From Planctomycetaceae bacterium (lineage in GTDB: Bacteria > Planctomycetota > Planctomycetia > Pirellulales > Pirellulaceae), in contig JABHUV010000168.1 in NCBI GenBank assembly GCA_018658605.1, positions 1 through 27,753 of the forward strand: 27,753 bases of DNA, read 5' to 3'. A model generated the notes under the pieces. The model had not been told where the DNA came from and did no database searches. It saw only the letters and a program-made list of their open reading frames with translations. The position numbers and the translations under genes are program-made. This document shows positions 1 to 9,468 of the stretch, in pieces. The stretch's first letter is position 1, and each line of letters opens with the position of its first letter.

Positions 1-220
1 CGCTGGTTTTGGCGGTGCATCATGTCCATCATTAAAAAAATTCCTGAATGGAAATTCAAACGTATGAAAATGTGAATTCAAGCCTGTTTTTCACATATAT
101 GGGCGGTCATTCGCATGCAAAATTCCTTAGAAATCTATACTGTAAACGCCGATACTACTTATATACGCATATAATAGTAATTGAAGTACCTTTCCAACCA
201 AACCAAGTTTACATCATCTT
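1..220. other. Leader region upstream of the first gene; possible tail of an upstream gene
   Basis: No complete gene is recognisable here. All three plus-strand frames are open from base 1 and stop at 33-35, 65-67 and 73-75, so the 3' end of an upstream plus-strand gene could lie within the first 75 bases. The frame ending at 73-75 would give a basic, aromatic tail, but the pieces are too short to choose between frames. From about 76 to 220 the sequence is AT-rich and looks non-coding. A small open frame covering 48-317 overlaps the next gene and has no recognisable protein character. Confidence 0.3.
170..175 (+). promoter_or_regulatory. Possible -10 element
   Basis: A perfect TATAAT lies 45 bases before the ATG at 221, in an AT-rich stretch. 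I see no good TTGACA-like -35 at 16-18 bases spacing, so this is a weak promoter candidate resting on the -10 match alone. Confidence 0.25.
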
Positions 221-3200
221 ATGGCCACTGGTTCTATCTCAACAAATGCTAGCACGGACACCGCAGCAGACACGGTACAAATCACCGATGTCTTGTCCGC
301 AAATTGTCGACGGTTGAAATTAACCGAAGTAGGCATCGCCGCCAGTCGCTTTGCTCTCGTTGCTACCGGACTACTACTGTTAGCATTTGTCATCGACCAT
401 TGGGCTTATCTGATTCACACTTCCGCGTCGCTCGGATCGTTCGGACGCTGGATGTTTTTCTTGGCACTTGTAATCGCATTTCCCATCGTACTTACCAAGC
501 AGACCGTGCAACATGTCCGCCGTAGATTCAACCCTTTATTCGCTGCACAGCAAATCGAAATAGACTCTCCGGAAATCAAGAACAGCATTAGTAATTTTTG
601 GCAACTGCGAACACCTTCCACTCATGTCCACCCCTCGATTCAACAAGCAATGGCAGCGCGGGCCAACCTTGACCTGACCGATGACCGGATTCAGGATGGA
701 ATCGACCATCGGTCTCTTTCACAATGGGGCTACGCGGGGCTCGCTGTTTTGGCACTGACCACAATTTATTTCGCTTGGATGCCACAGCCATCAATGCAAA
801 CAATCCATCGCATTTTAATTCCATGGGATTCGATTGCTCGACCGTCTGAGATAACCATCAGTAATATTCTCCCCGGAGATATTGAAGCCCAATATGGTGA
901 TGCAGTACAAATCACAGCGGAAGTGGACGGTCTGGATGATGATGATCCCGTTCGTTTGTTTTATCGCGCTGCCAACGGCAGCTCTACCGGACAACATATT
1001 TTGATGACTCCCCGTTCGGGCACCTCCATCTTTACCGCAACGATGGCCGACAATGAGCTTGGAATCCAACAGTCAATGCTATATTGGATTGTCGCTGGCG
1101 AACCGACTAAGCGAACGGCTCAGTCCGAAATATTCCAAATCACCGCAGTCGCTGCACCCCACATTCAAATCCAATCCATCCAATACGCTTATCCTGCCTA
1201 CACCCAACTGCCACCAACAGTCGTGACCGACCGATTTAATATCGATGCGGTTGAAGGAACAGAACTCACCATCAAAGCAGAATCTAACCAAGTGATTGAA
1301 ACTGCGTCTCTTTATCTGTTCCGACCCAACGTAGTTGAACCAACAAAACGCCACGCGTCTCATATACAAAAAAAATCCTGTGAATTCCAGCTAACCTTAA
1401 AACTACTCGATGATCAATTAACTCCGGAGTTTTCACATTTTGAAATTGTGTTTTCAACCGCCGAGGGTAAAACTGCCTCTGAACCGATTCGCTACGGCAT
1501 TCAAGTCCAAGCCGACATTGCACCGGAGATTACCATTGAATCACCCACTGCGGATGAATTTAAAGACGGCCCACTCCAGCTCCCACTAAACCAAAATCTA
1601 AAAATCCAGTTTCAAGCCCATGACCCTGATTACGGACTCGAACAAATTGATTTCGTAATTCAGCATGGCGATCAACAACCGATAACTAAATCGTTGTTTC
1701 ATCACGCTCTGGGTAGTGAGGACGTTATCCAAAAAAATGTGGTTTTCAATCCTCAAGCATTGAACATTCCCGTGGGTAGCCGAGTCATCCTTTTTTCCAA
1801 TGCTACTGACAACCGTCGGATTTCAGCGCGACCAGAACCCAATGTCAGTTCGTCGGAACATCTGGTTATCCACATAGTCGAACCTGATAAAAGTGGAAAT
1901 TCCTCTGAAACCACGAACAATAGTGGTAACGGCGACAGCGAACAAGCTGACAATCCTGACCAGCCAAATCCTCCCGACCAAAACGACCCTCAGTCCGATG
2001 ATATGCCGGAGGACAGCGACGACAACCAAGGGGAATCAACTACCGGCCAAGATGGTACAGGTGGAGGCGAAGGTTCAGAGGGTAACGCATCCAAGGGCGA
2101 GGTTGGAGGCAGCGGTGACGGGCAACAAACCGATAAGCCGCAAAATTCTAATGGCGACCAAAATGGTCCTAAACCCGACGCCCAAGGCGATATGGGTAAG
2201 CCCAGCGAAAACCCAAAAACTGGTGACCCGTCTTCCGATCCCAGTGAAGATGTTGGCGAATCTAAGCCGAACAAAGGTGAACCAACTGAGGAAAACATGA
2301 ACGACCCAACAAATGGTAACACCGGGGACCAAGGTAATCCGAACGAACAACAGAATCAGGGTGATCTAGACACCGGCAATGATACTGAAGTTGGCACTGG
2401 TGACAGTTCCTCAGGTACACCAACAGGCGAACAGGGCGATCAGTCCAATCAAAACAACAACCCTACACAAGAAACGCAGGGAGCGAAAAACGAAGACCTG
2501 CATGACGGTGAAATTTTCGAACGCACATTGAAACACATGCGGGAAAATCAAGTTTCCCAAAATAATAAGCAACCCATGAACCCTCAGACGGACGATGGTG
2601 CGAATTCGGACAGCACACAAATTCAAAGAAACCCCCAAGAATCTCAATCACCTACTGATGCAGGTGACCCCAATAACAATCCAAATAATCAGCGGCCACC
2701 TACAGAGCAAGAAAACAACACCCCCAATGGTCAGGAAACTCCCATGGAAGGAGGACAAGGGGAAACAACGGATGTTGATTCCAATTCTACCAACCCTACA
2801 GAAACATCTGAGAATTCAGCTTCATCTCAAAGCAACGCAAATAATGCTTCCACTGATCCAGCCACCGGCACCGGCGGATCCGGTACATCTGCAAAGACAC
2901 TTGGCGAAACGGATGGCCCCGAAGAATCCACAGACGGATCTCAGCAACAAGATAACACCGGACAACAAACATCCAACGAATTCGCTGAAATCGATGGGTC
3001 CACAGGAACAGGTCAAGAAAGTGAAATCGATGGCGGGCCACTTAATGACCCCAACAATAGGCTTGAACAATCAAAAATGGACAGGACGCTTACGGAACAA
3101 GAATTGGCAAATTTACAGTACACTCGCAAAGCAACCGACTTGGCACTGCAATACTTAAAAGACAAACAGCACGACCCCGATCAGCAACTCCTTGATGATC

Positions 3201-3469
3201 TAGGGATCACCGCCGAACAAATGCGAGAAATGGTCGCTCGTTATGAAAAACTCAAAAAAGACAACACTCCGCAAGGAAAACAAACTTTAGACGAATCGTT
3301 ACGAGCACTTGGTTTACGAACTTCTAAAAACCAGACGCCTCGCACGGTAAACGTGCAGTCTGAAAATGTAACCGGTGTTCGTAACATGGGTGTTGTGTCG
3401 GGACTACCCACTGATCTCCGCCAAAAATTTCGCTCGTTTCGTAAAGGCACAAACGTGTCGGACGAGTAA
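221..3469 (+). CDS. Large membrane protein with long low-complexity tail (DUF4175-like architecture)
   Basis: The product is 1082 residues. Two hydrophobic segments lie near residues 40-57 and 76-91, and a third near 168-186. About 370 residues rich in predicted beta structure follow, with repeated Ig-like spacing. A tail at roughly residues 553-945 is dominated by Asn, Asp, Gly, Gln, Ser, Thr and Pro. A short ordinary helix (around 759-775, GEIFERTLKHMREN) interrupts the tail. The last ~130 residues are helical, possibly coiled coil, and end in a conserved-looking GLPTDLRQKFRSF motif. In planctomycetes, proteins of this layout sit beside MoxR, DUF58 and BatA-like VWA genes; that context would be upstream and is not visible. 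The tail is probably extracytoplasmic, but topology was not computed. No enzymatic motif was seen and the function is unknown. The family assignment is from architecture, not a search. Confidence 0.8.
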   Translation: MATGSISTNASTDTAADTVQITDVLSANCRRLKLTEVGIAASRFALVATGLLLLAFVIDHWAYLIHTSASLGSFGRWMFFLALVIAFPIVLTKQTVQHVRRRFNPLFAAQQIEIDSPEIKNSISNFWQLRTPSTHVHPSIQQAMAARANLDLTDDRIQDGIDHRSLSQWGYAGLAVLALTTIYFAWMPQPSMQTIHRILIPWDSIARPSEITISNILPGDIEAQYGDAVQITAEVDGLDDDDPVRLFYRAANGSSTGQHILMTPRSGTSIFTATMADNELGIQQSMLYWIVAGEPTKRTAQSEIFQITAVAAPHIQIQSIQYAYPAYTQLPPTVVTDRFNIDAVEGTELTIKAESNQVIETASLYLFRPNVVEPTKRHASHIQKKSCEFQLTLKLLDDQLTPEFSHFEIVFSTAEGKTASEPIRYGIQVQADIAPEITIESPTADEFKDGPLQLPLNQNLKIQFQAHDPDYGLEQIDFVIQHGDQQPITKSLFHHALGSEDVIQKNVVFNPQALNIPVGSRVILFSNATDNRRISARPEPNVSSSEHLVIHIVEPDKSGNSSETTNNSGNGDSEQADNPDQPNPPDQNDPQSDDMPEDSDDNQGESTTGQDGTGGGEGSEGNASKGEVGGSGDGQQTDKPQNSNGDQNGPKPDAQGDMGKPSENPKTGDPSSDPSEDVGESKPNKGEPTEENMNDPTNGNTGDQGNPNEQQNQGDLDTGNDTEVGTGDSSSGTPTGEQGDQSNQNNNPTQETQGAKNEDLHDGEIFERTLKHMRENQVSQNNKQPMNPQTDDGANSDSTQIQRNPQESQSPTDAGDPNNNPNNQRPPTEQENNTPNGQETPMEGGQGETTDVDSNSTNPTETSENSASSQSNANNASTDPATGTGGSGTSAKTLGETDGPEESTDGSQQQDNTGQQTSNEFAEIDGSTGTGQESEIDGGPLNDPNNRLEQSKMDRTLTEQELANLQYTRKATDLALQYLKDKQHDPDQQLLDDLGITAEQMREMVARYEKLKKDNTPQGKQTLDESLRALGLRTSKNQTPRTVNVQSENVTGVRNMGVVSGLPTDLRQKFRSFRKGTNVSDE

Positions 3470-3520
3470 AGGTAGGCGACTCGTAAAACATTTGCGTGTT
3501 GTCAGGATCGCTCTCTCAAG

Positions 3521-3539
3521 ACCGTTAGTTTTTAACGGT
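3521..3539 (+). terminator. Stem-loop after the first gene, possible terminator
   Basis: ACCGTTA and TAACGGT form a perfect 7-base-pair stem with a 5-base loop, 52 bases after the stop codon. No U-run follows, so it may only stabilise the 3' end. The rest of 3470-3760 holds nothing else I can name. Confidence 0.35.
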
Positions 3540-3760
3540 TAGCTAAGATTAGTTGGCTTTGATCTACACAATATTTAGTAGTAATTTGACTAGGCTTCAG
3601 CAGATAAACTCTCACTGCTTGAAATTACAAATAATTTAGCCTGTCCGCTGTGTCTGTAGGTCGCAGGAGGATGTAAACTTAAATATATTACAAATTCATT
3701 AAATTTTGGTAGTTTCCCCACAGCCCGACCACTCGCCCTTTCATTCAATTTTTCAGCAAC

Positions 3761-5365
3761 ATGCCCAATAGTCAAACACGGTATTTAGTTCCTTTTGATC
3801 CCAAAAAATTGATACACCGATTTACGGATGTGTTAATTATTGGTGGTGGATTAGCTGGCCTGCGGGCGGCCAATGCGGTCGCAGCGGAAAATCAGGTAAT
3901 ATTAGTTACCAAAGAACAACTGCAACAATCCAACAGCAACTATGCTCAGGGCGGAATTGCCAGTGTCACGCACCCCGACGACCATTTTGACAACCACGTG
4001 CGAGACACGCTGACAGCTGGTGGTGACTTATGCAACCGCGACGTTGTCGAGATGGTCATTCGCGAAGCGCCGCAACGAGTCGCTGAATTGGTGAGTTGGG
4101 GAACTTACTTCGATCAAAGCGATGGCAATCCGTTATTAGGTCGGGAAGGTGGACATAGTCATCATCGCATTCTTCATGCACTCGGAGATGCCACTGGTAA
4201 AGAAATCATCCGCGCAATGATTCAATGGACGCAAAAACAGAGCAACATTCAAATAAGTGAAAATGCGTTTACCATCGACTTACTAACTCACAATAACTCA
4301 TGCCATGGCGCTTTGATATGGGAAAACAATCAACTGACTATGGTCTGGGCCAAGCAGACCATTCTCTGCACCGGTGGCTGCGGACAGCTTTATCGCGAGT
4401 CAACCAACCCCCAAGTTGCAACTGCCGATGGGCACGCCATGGCATATCGCGCGGGAGCTGAATTGGCCGATATGGAGTTCATGCAATTCCACCCAACTGT
4501 TTTATATATCGCTGGCAGTAGTCGCAGCTTAATTACCGAAGCAATGCGTGGTGAAGGTGCCCATTTGATTGACCAAGATGGATACCGCTTTATGCAGGAA
4601 TATGACGACCGTGGTGAATTAGCACCGCGTGATATCGTATCCCACGCAATCGTTTGTCAAATGAGCAAAAAACGACATCCCTGTGTTTATCTAGATTTAT
4701 CACATCTTGATGCGGATGCTGTCTTAGAACGATTTCCTGGGATTGCTGAATCATGCAGGCAATTCGGCATCGATATTACCACAGATAAAATTCCAGTCCG
4801 CCCGGGTGCACACTATATGATCGGTGGCGTCACTGTCGATCAACACGGGCAAACCAGCTTGGATGGATTATGGGCAGCGGGTGAAGTTACCAGCAGTGGA
4901 CTCCACGGGGCCAATCGCTTGGCATCAAACAGCCTGCTGGAAAGCCTTGTCTATGGCGCTCATGCAGGCGCCGGGGCTTCACAACTCGCGGATCAAATGT
5001 TGCAACACTATGAAGTGCTGCCGATTCATAATGCCCAAGTCGAAGCCAATCACGAATCATTGGACGTTGCCGATATCACTAATTCTCTAAAGAGCCTGAT
5101 GTGGCATAGTGCTGGCGTATTACGAAATGCTACGGATTTAGAAGATGCCCGAGTGACCATAAAACAATGGGAAAATTACGTGTTAGCAGCACAAATGCCT
5201 GACAAAACTGGCTGGGAACTACAAAACATGCTTACTGTCGCCCGTACAATGGTACAATCGGCTCTTACCAGAACAGAATCTCGTGGCGTACATTTAAGAG
5301 TAGATTTCCCTGAAACTGATAATACCCACTGGAATCAACATATTCAAACTGCTCGAAATATCTAA
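3761..5365 (+). CDS. nadB: L-aspartate oxidase
   Basis: This cytoplasmic FAD enzyme oxidises L-aspartate to iminoaspartate, the first step of bacterial NAD synthesis, feeding quinolinate synthase NadA. The 534-residue length is normal for the family. The dinucleotide-binding GGGLAG loop is at residues 28-33, and the NadB hallmark SNYAQGGIA is at 59-67. REGGHSHHRILHA follows near 128-140, then FMQFHPT, GELAPRDI, PGAHYMIGG and GANRLASNS. His244, Arg290, His351 and Arg386 fall in these motifs and match the active-site residues I recall for the E. coli enzyme. The C-terminal helical domain is present. The start is the first ATG before the FAD motif and has no Shine-Dalgarno sequence. No nadA or nadC is in the window. 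Confusion with succinate dehydrogenase flavoprotein is unlikely given the AQGG and REGGHSH motifs. Confidence 0.96.
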   Translation: MPNSQTRYLVPFDPKKLIHRFTDVLIIGGGLAGLRAANAVAAENQVILVTKEQLQQSNSNYAQGGIASVTHPDDHFDNHVRDTLTAGGDLCNRDVVEMVIREAPQRVAELVSWGTYFDQSDGNPLLGREGGHSHHRILHALGDATGKEIIRAMIQWTQKQSNIQISENAFTIDLLTHNNSCHGALIWENNQLTMVWAKQTILCTGGCGQLYRESTNPQVATADGHAMAYRAGAELADMEFMQFHPTVLYIAGSSRSLITEAMRGEGAHLIDQDGYRFMQEYDDRGELAPRDIVSHAIVCQMSKKRHPCVYLDLSHLDADAVLERFPGIAESCRQFGIDITTDKIPVRPGAHYMIGGVTVDQHGQTSLDGLWAAGEVTSSGLHGANRLASNSLLESLVYGAHAGAGASQLADQMLQHYEVLPIHNAQVEANHESLDVADITNSLKSLMWHSAGVLRNATDLEDARVTIKQWENYVLAAQMPDKTGWELQNMLTVARTMVQSALTRTESRGVHLRVDFPETDNTHWNQHIQTARNI

Positions 5366-5515
5366 AATCTACAATCTAGCTGAGAATTGAGAACCGTTTC
5401 CTCTCCGCAGACGTATTGAGACTTCGGCAGTTGCCTGTTTTAATAGGATAGATAGCAAACCTTCAGTCACTGTACATTTCAACTAAGTAGCACTGTTTTT
5501 CAACAAGAATAACCA

Positions 5516-6367
5516 ATGACCGCAGAATCAACGACAATCGATGAAACAGCCGATCCCGGCTTAACCGAAAAAGCACCCGCCGAGTCCACGGCAACAGAAA
5601 ACACAGATGCGGCCACAACCCAAACCGCAGCTAATCCAAACACTACGATGATTGAGGCCATCGGGCTTTCGAAGTTTTACGGTGAATTCGCAGCTTCACG
5701 CAATGTGAACTTCAAAATCAATCAAGGGGAAGTTGTCGCCTTTCTAGGGCCCAATGGTGCCGGCAAAAGCACCACGATGAAACTCCTCACAGGCTTCCTT
5801 GCTCCATCTGAGGGTATCGCCAAAATAGCGGGCCACAATATGTCCAGCCAACGAATCCAAGGACTTCGGAAACTTGGATACCTTCCAGAAAACGGGCCGT
5901 TGTATCTGGACATGACTCCCCATTCCTTGCTGAGCTTTTTTGCGGATGCTCGAGGCATGTCACGTAGTCGACGCAATGACCGAATTGAAGCGGTTGTCGA
6001 CCTTTGTGATTTAAGCAGTGTTATTTATAAAGCCATTGCAAAACTATCCAAAGGATATCGCCAACGTGTTGGTATGGCTCAAGCGTTACTGCACGAACCC
6101 GACGTATTAATTATGGATGAACCGACTGCCGGCTTAGATCCAAATCAAATCCAAGAAGTTCGCAACACAATGAGTCGTCTTGGAAAAGATCGTACGATTC
6201 TATTGTCAACACATATCATGCAGGAAGTCGAAGCAATGGCCAGTCGCGTCATTATGATTAACGAAGGCGAACTTGTTTACGACGGTGCCATGTCCTCCTT
6301 GGCCGAAGACGGTGAAACACTCGATCAAGCCTTCCGGCGGTTGACTATTGCTGCCGATCGGATTTAA
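5516..6367 (+). CDS. ABC transporter ATP-binding protein (GldA-like)
   Basis: This is the cytoplasmic ATPase expected to power the permease encoded next. Walker A GPNGAGKST is at residues 78-86 (Lys84), the signature is LSKGYRQR from residue 177, Walker B LIMDEPT carries the catalytic Glu202, and the H-loop His is 233. The LSKGY form of the signature is common in ABC-2, GldA and NatA-type ATPases. The first ~44 residues are a Thr/Ala/Glu-rich low-complexity extension before MIEAIGLSKFYG. The ATG at 5648 would give an ordinary N-terminus, so either start is possible. I kept the longer one because the frame is open and neither has a ribosome-binding site. The gene is 132 bases upstream of the permease and probably co-transcribed with it and the DUF4340 gene. 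The substrate is unknown. Confidence 0.93.
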   Translation: MTAESTTIDETADPGLTEKAPAESTATENTDAATTQTAANPNTTMIEAIGLSKFYGEFAASRNVNFKINQGEVVAFLGPNGAGKSTTMKLLTGFLAPSEGIAKIAGHNMSSQRIQGLRKLGYLPENGPLYLDMTPHSLLSFFADARGMSRSRRNDRIEAVVDLCDLSSVIYKAIAKLSKGYRQRVGMAQALLHEPDVLIMDEPTAGLDPNQIQEVRNTMSRLGKDRTILLSTHIMQEVEAMASRVIMINEGELVYDGAMSSLAEDGETLDQAFRRLTIAADRI

Positions 6368-6499
6368 CTCCTCGCAGCGTGTTTATAGATTGATTTAGCT
6401 TACTTCGTTAGGCATTCAATCACAGGCCCAAATCAAGCTTCATCAAAACATTTACAAACAACTAGACCACTACACCAATACCACAAGAATAAAAGAACT

Positions 6500-9388
6500 A
6501 TGGAAACCACCGGTACAAATCTATTTTTAGCATTGTTTGATCTTCTGTTTCGCGATTTACTAATCGTCGTGGTACTCGCAGCAGTCATCGTGCCACTATA
6601 TTTCACGCGAACTGCTGCGATCGCTGTCGTCCGTCGCAACTTCAAGGGCTACTTTAGCAATCCTACAGGCTATGTTTTTCTCTGCGTGTTTGTACTGTTT
6701 ACTTCCTTCGCTGCATTTTGGCCTCATCAGTTTTTTAATGCAAACCTCGCTAACCTCAATCAACTCAATCAGTTCCTTCCACTGATTATGCTCATTTATA
6801 TTCCGGCCATTACGATGAGCATTTGGTCAGAAGAAAAACGCGAAAAAACGGATGAATTACTGCTGACACTACCAGCGCACGATTTCGACATCGTGATTGG
6901 TAAGTTTCTAGCAGCCGCATTGATTTTCACAGTCTCCTTGCTATTCTCGCAAATCTCGAACTTCCTCGTGTTAGCCTCTCTGGCACGCACTCCTGCGACT
7001 TATATCGTCGATCTAGACACCGGACTTCTCACCACAAACTACTTTGGTTATTGGTTAATCGGGCTTTCCATGCTGTCGCTAGGAATGGTCGCTTCATTTT
7101 TAACTCGCAACGCAACCATCGCCTTTGTGTTCGGTCTCGCATTTAACATTCCACTTGTCGCCGCTGCATCTGCTGATGTCATTGCACAATCATCACAAAT
7201 TGCGCAAATCATTTCGCGCTGGGGCATCTACTCGCAATTCGATGATTTTCAGCGGGGGATACTTAGCCTGTCCTCCACGATGTACTTCTGCATGATCATT
7301 TCCATCGGTCTGTACTTATGTATGGTCCTCATCGGAAAACGACATTGGTCCGGTGGTAAAGATGGCGCCTCATTATGGTGGCACTACTTAATTCGAACCG
7401 TGGCCTTAGTAGTCGCTATGCTGTCGCTCACGATTGTATTTGATCAACGTGACTTAGTACGATTGGATACCACACGCGGCAAAGTCAGTTCCCTGTCGGA
7501 TGACTCACGAAAACTCATTGCCGACCTTGACCCAGAGCACCCTGTCTACATCGAAGCTTTCATTAGTAGCGAGGTGACCAAGGAGTATGTCAAAACGCGT
7601 TATGACTTAATATCGATGCTCAAAGAATTCGGTAGTCATGAAGACATCCACCTCACCATACTCGATACCCTTGAACCATTTAACGAAGCCGTCGCTACCG
7701 CAGAAGAAAATCATGCCATTCCATTATTAACCGTGTCCGGCTCCAGTGGCAGTCAACAAATTATCATGGGGGCTGTATTCCGCAGTGGGCTGCAAAAAGT
7801 GGTTGTGCCGTTTTTTGAATATGGAATTCCCGTGGAGTACGAACTTGCTCGTAGTATTGCAACCGTGGCTAAAGGCAAGCGAAAAACCATTGGTGTGATC
7901 GATACCGATGCAAATATCTTGGGAGGCTTTAGCTTTGCCGGCGGCCAACCCAGCCGTATTCCACAACAAGCAATCGTAACGGAATTGCAAAAACAATATC
8001 AAATGGAAAACGTCGATGCTACTCAAGAAATCTCTGGTGATGACTACGATATGCTGTTCATCGCTCAACCCTCGTCACTCGAAGAAGAACAGTTAACTAA
8101 CGTCATTCGTGCCTTGCAAGCGGGTATCCCAGCAGTCGTTTTTGAAGACCCTCGGCCAGAAACGATGCAAGTCCCCGGCACTGGGGAACCACGTCCACCT
8201 GCTGGTGGTGGTGGCATGATGGGCATGGGCGGCGGACAACCTCAGCCCAAATGTAATCTAGCACGGTTGTGGGATATTCTTGGAATCCAAATCCCTGGTG
8301 CCCTGTCACGCACCAATCCCGGTTTGTACGAGCCCAATCTAGTATGGCAATCCGACAATCCTTACCCGCTGCTAAAATATAGAGGCATCCTTGATACTTG
8401 GGTCTTTACCACAAAACTCGATCCGGAACACGCAATCACCTCCGGTTTACAGGAACTACTGTTACCCGTCCCCGGCGCCATTGAAATCGATGAAACCAAA
8501 AGCCATCTGGATGTCACCCCACTGGTAACTTCGTCCAATCGCGATGCTGGAACCGTTAAATCTGCGGATTATATGATAGAAATGCAAGCACTGTCTCGAG
8601 GTGATCGTGGGGCCCTAGAACGCATCAAACAATTACAGGCTGACGGTGACGGAGGCAGTAATAACCTCGCTGTCTATATCGAAGGCGAACCTGTGGGCGC
8701 AGTAGCCAGTGAAGAAGGTGGTGAAAAACCTATTATGAAGGTCGTCTATATTGCCGACGTGGATGTCATGTTCAATGCATTCTTATCAATCCGTGCCAGA
8801 CCTGCAGCACTACAGGATGTGACGTATAAGTTTGAAAACGTCACGTTTCTGCTAAACGTGGTTGACTACTTAGCTGAGGAGTTGGACTACATCGCCATCC
8901 GTAAACGAAAACTGCGCCACAGCACGTTGAAAACAGTCGAACACCAAGTTGCGATCGAACAGGGTTTGCAAACAGATGCTATCTCCAAATCACATAAGCT
9001 AACCAATAGTAAAATTGAAACTATGGAAGAAGAACTCGAAAAGGAAATTGAGGCGTTTCAAGAAGAAGTTGTTAAATTACAAGACCCTGCGAGCACCGAA
9101 CGACCTGACCCAGGCATGGTGCGAGCAAAGTTGATTAATCTTTCAAGTCGACAGCAAGAAAACCAACGCAAGGTTCAAGTAACTCGTATTCAAGAAGAGC
9201 GAAATCGTGATAAACAAATTGCGACCATTAAACGAGAAAGTGAAAGTAAACTAGCCGCTCTTCGCAATCGCTACAAATTTTACGCTGTGCTTATTCCACC
9301 CATACCTCCGCTATTGATTGCAATCATTGTGTTTTTTGTCCGTCGTATTCGTGAACGCAAAGGGGTTGCTAGTGCACGATTGCGGTAA
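6500..9388 (+). CDS. ABC-2 permease fused to GldG-like domain (GldF-GldG fusion)
   Basis: This is a 962-residue integral membrane protein. Residues 1-315 hold about eight hydrophobic segments, including ones near 17-34, 57-74, 92-108, 183-200, 205-225, 262-278 and 297-314. The cytoplasmic EEKREKTDELLLTLP motif (from residue 111) is typical of GldF/ABC-2 permeases. From ~320 the sequence turns into a GldG-like, ABC_transp_aux-type domain of alternating alpha/beta character, with a Gly/Met-rich loop near 565-580. A long charged helical region (~810-925) looks like coiled coil, and a last membrane span (~928-946) precedes a basic tail. In Bacteroidetes gldF and gldG are separate genes used with GldA in gliding; planctomycete homologues are often fused and their substrate is unknown. 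Gliding itself should not be inferred. Confidence 0.9.
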   Translation: METTGTNLFLALFDLLFRDLLIVVVLAAVIVPLYFTRTAAIAVVRRNFKGYFSNPTGYVFLCVFVLFTSFAAFWPHQFFNANLANLNQLNQFLPLIMLIYIPAITMSIWSEEKREKTDELLLTLPAHDFDIVIGKFLAAALIFTVSLLFSQISNFLVLASLARTPATYIVDLDTGLLTTNYFGYWLIGLSMLSLGMVASFLTRNATIAFVFGLAFNIPLVAAASADVIAQSSQIAQIISRWGIYSQFDDFQRGILSLSSTMYFCMIISIGLYLCMVLIGKRHWSGGKDGASLWWHYLIRTVALVVAMLSLTIVFDQRDLVRLDTTRGKVSSLSDDSRKLIADLDPEHPVYIEAFISSEVTKEYVKTRYDLISMLKEFGSHEDIHLTILDTLEPFNEAVATAEENHAIPLLTVSGSSGSQQIIMGAVFRSGLQKVVVPFFEYGIPVEYELARSIATVAKGKRKTIGVIDTDANILGGFSFAGGQPSRIPQQAIVTELQKQYQMENVDATQEISGDDYDMLFIAQPSSLEEEQLTNVIRALQAGIPAVVFEDPRPETMQVPGTGEPRPPAGGGGMMGMGGGQPQPKCNLARLWDILGIQIPGALSRTNPGLYEPNLVWQSDNPYPLLKYRGILDTWVFTTKLDPEHAITSGLQELLLPVPGAIEIDETKSHLDVTPLVTSSNRDAGTVKSADYMIEMQALSRGDRGALERIKQLQADGDGGSNNLAVYIEGEPVGAVASEEGGEKPIMKVVYIADVDVMFNAFLSIRARPAALQDVTYKFENVTFLLNVVDYLAEELDYIAIRKRKLRHSTLKTVEHQVAIEQGLQTDAISKSHKLTNSKIETMEEELEKEIEAFQEEVVKLQDPASTERPDPGMVRAKLINLSSRQQENQRKVQVTRIQEERNRDKQIATIKRESESKLAALRNRYKFYAVLIPPIPPLLIAIIVFFVRRIRERKGVASARLR

Positions 9389-9468
9389 CCAAAGACGACA
9401 TTCAGCATTTTAGAATTCCTTAGTAAACAACATCACTTGAACTTTCAATTATTAAAGTATCGATAATC

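Noticed and set aside
48..317. Open frame of 89 codons at the window start
   Set aside because: It overlaps the start of the 1082-residue gene in another frame, has no recognisable protein character and crosses an AT-rich leader.
1893..3158. Long plus-strand frames (1893-2300, 2595-3158) and several minus-strand frames inside the first gene
   Set aside because: They are by-products of the repetitive composition of the low-complexity tail; their products are biased and lack domains.
3665..3676. Perfect AGGAGG directly followed by ATGTAA upstream of nadB
   Set aside because: Spacing of zero is wrong for initiation and the frame is only a start and a stop. It might be a chance match; no downstream start uses it.
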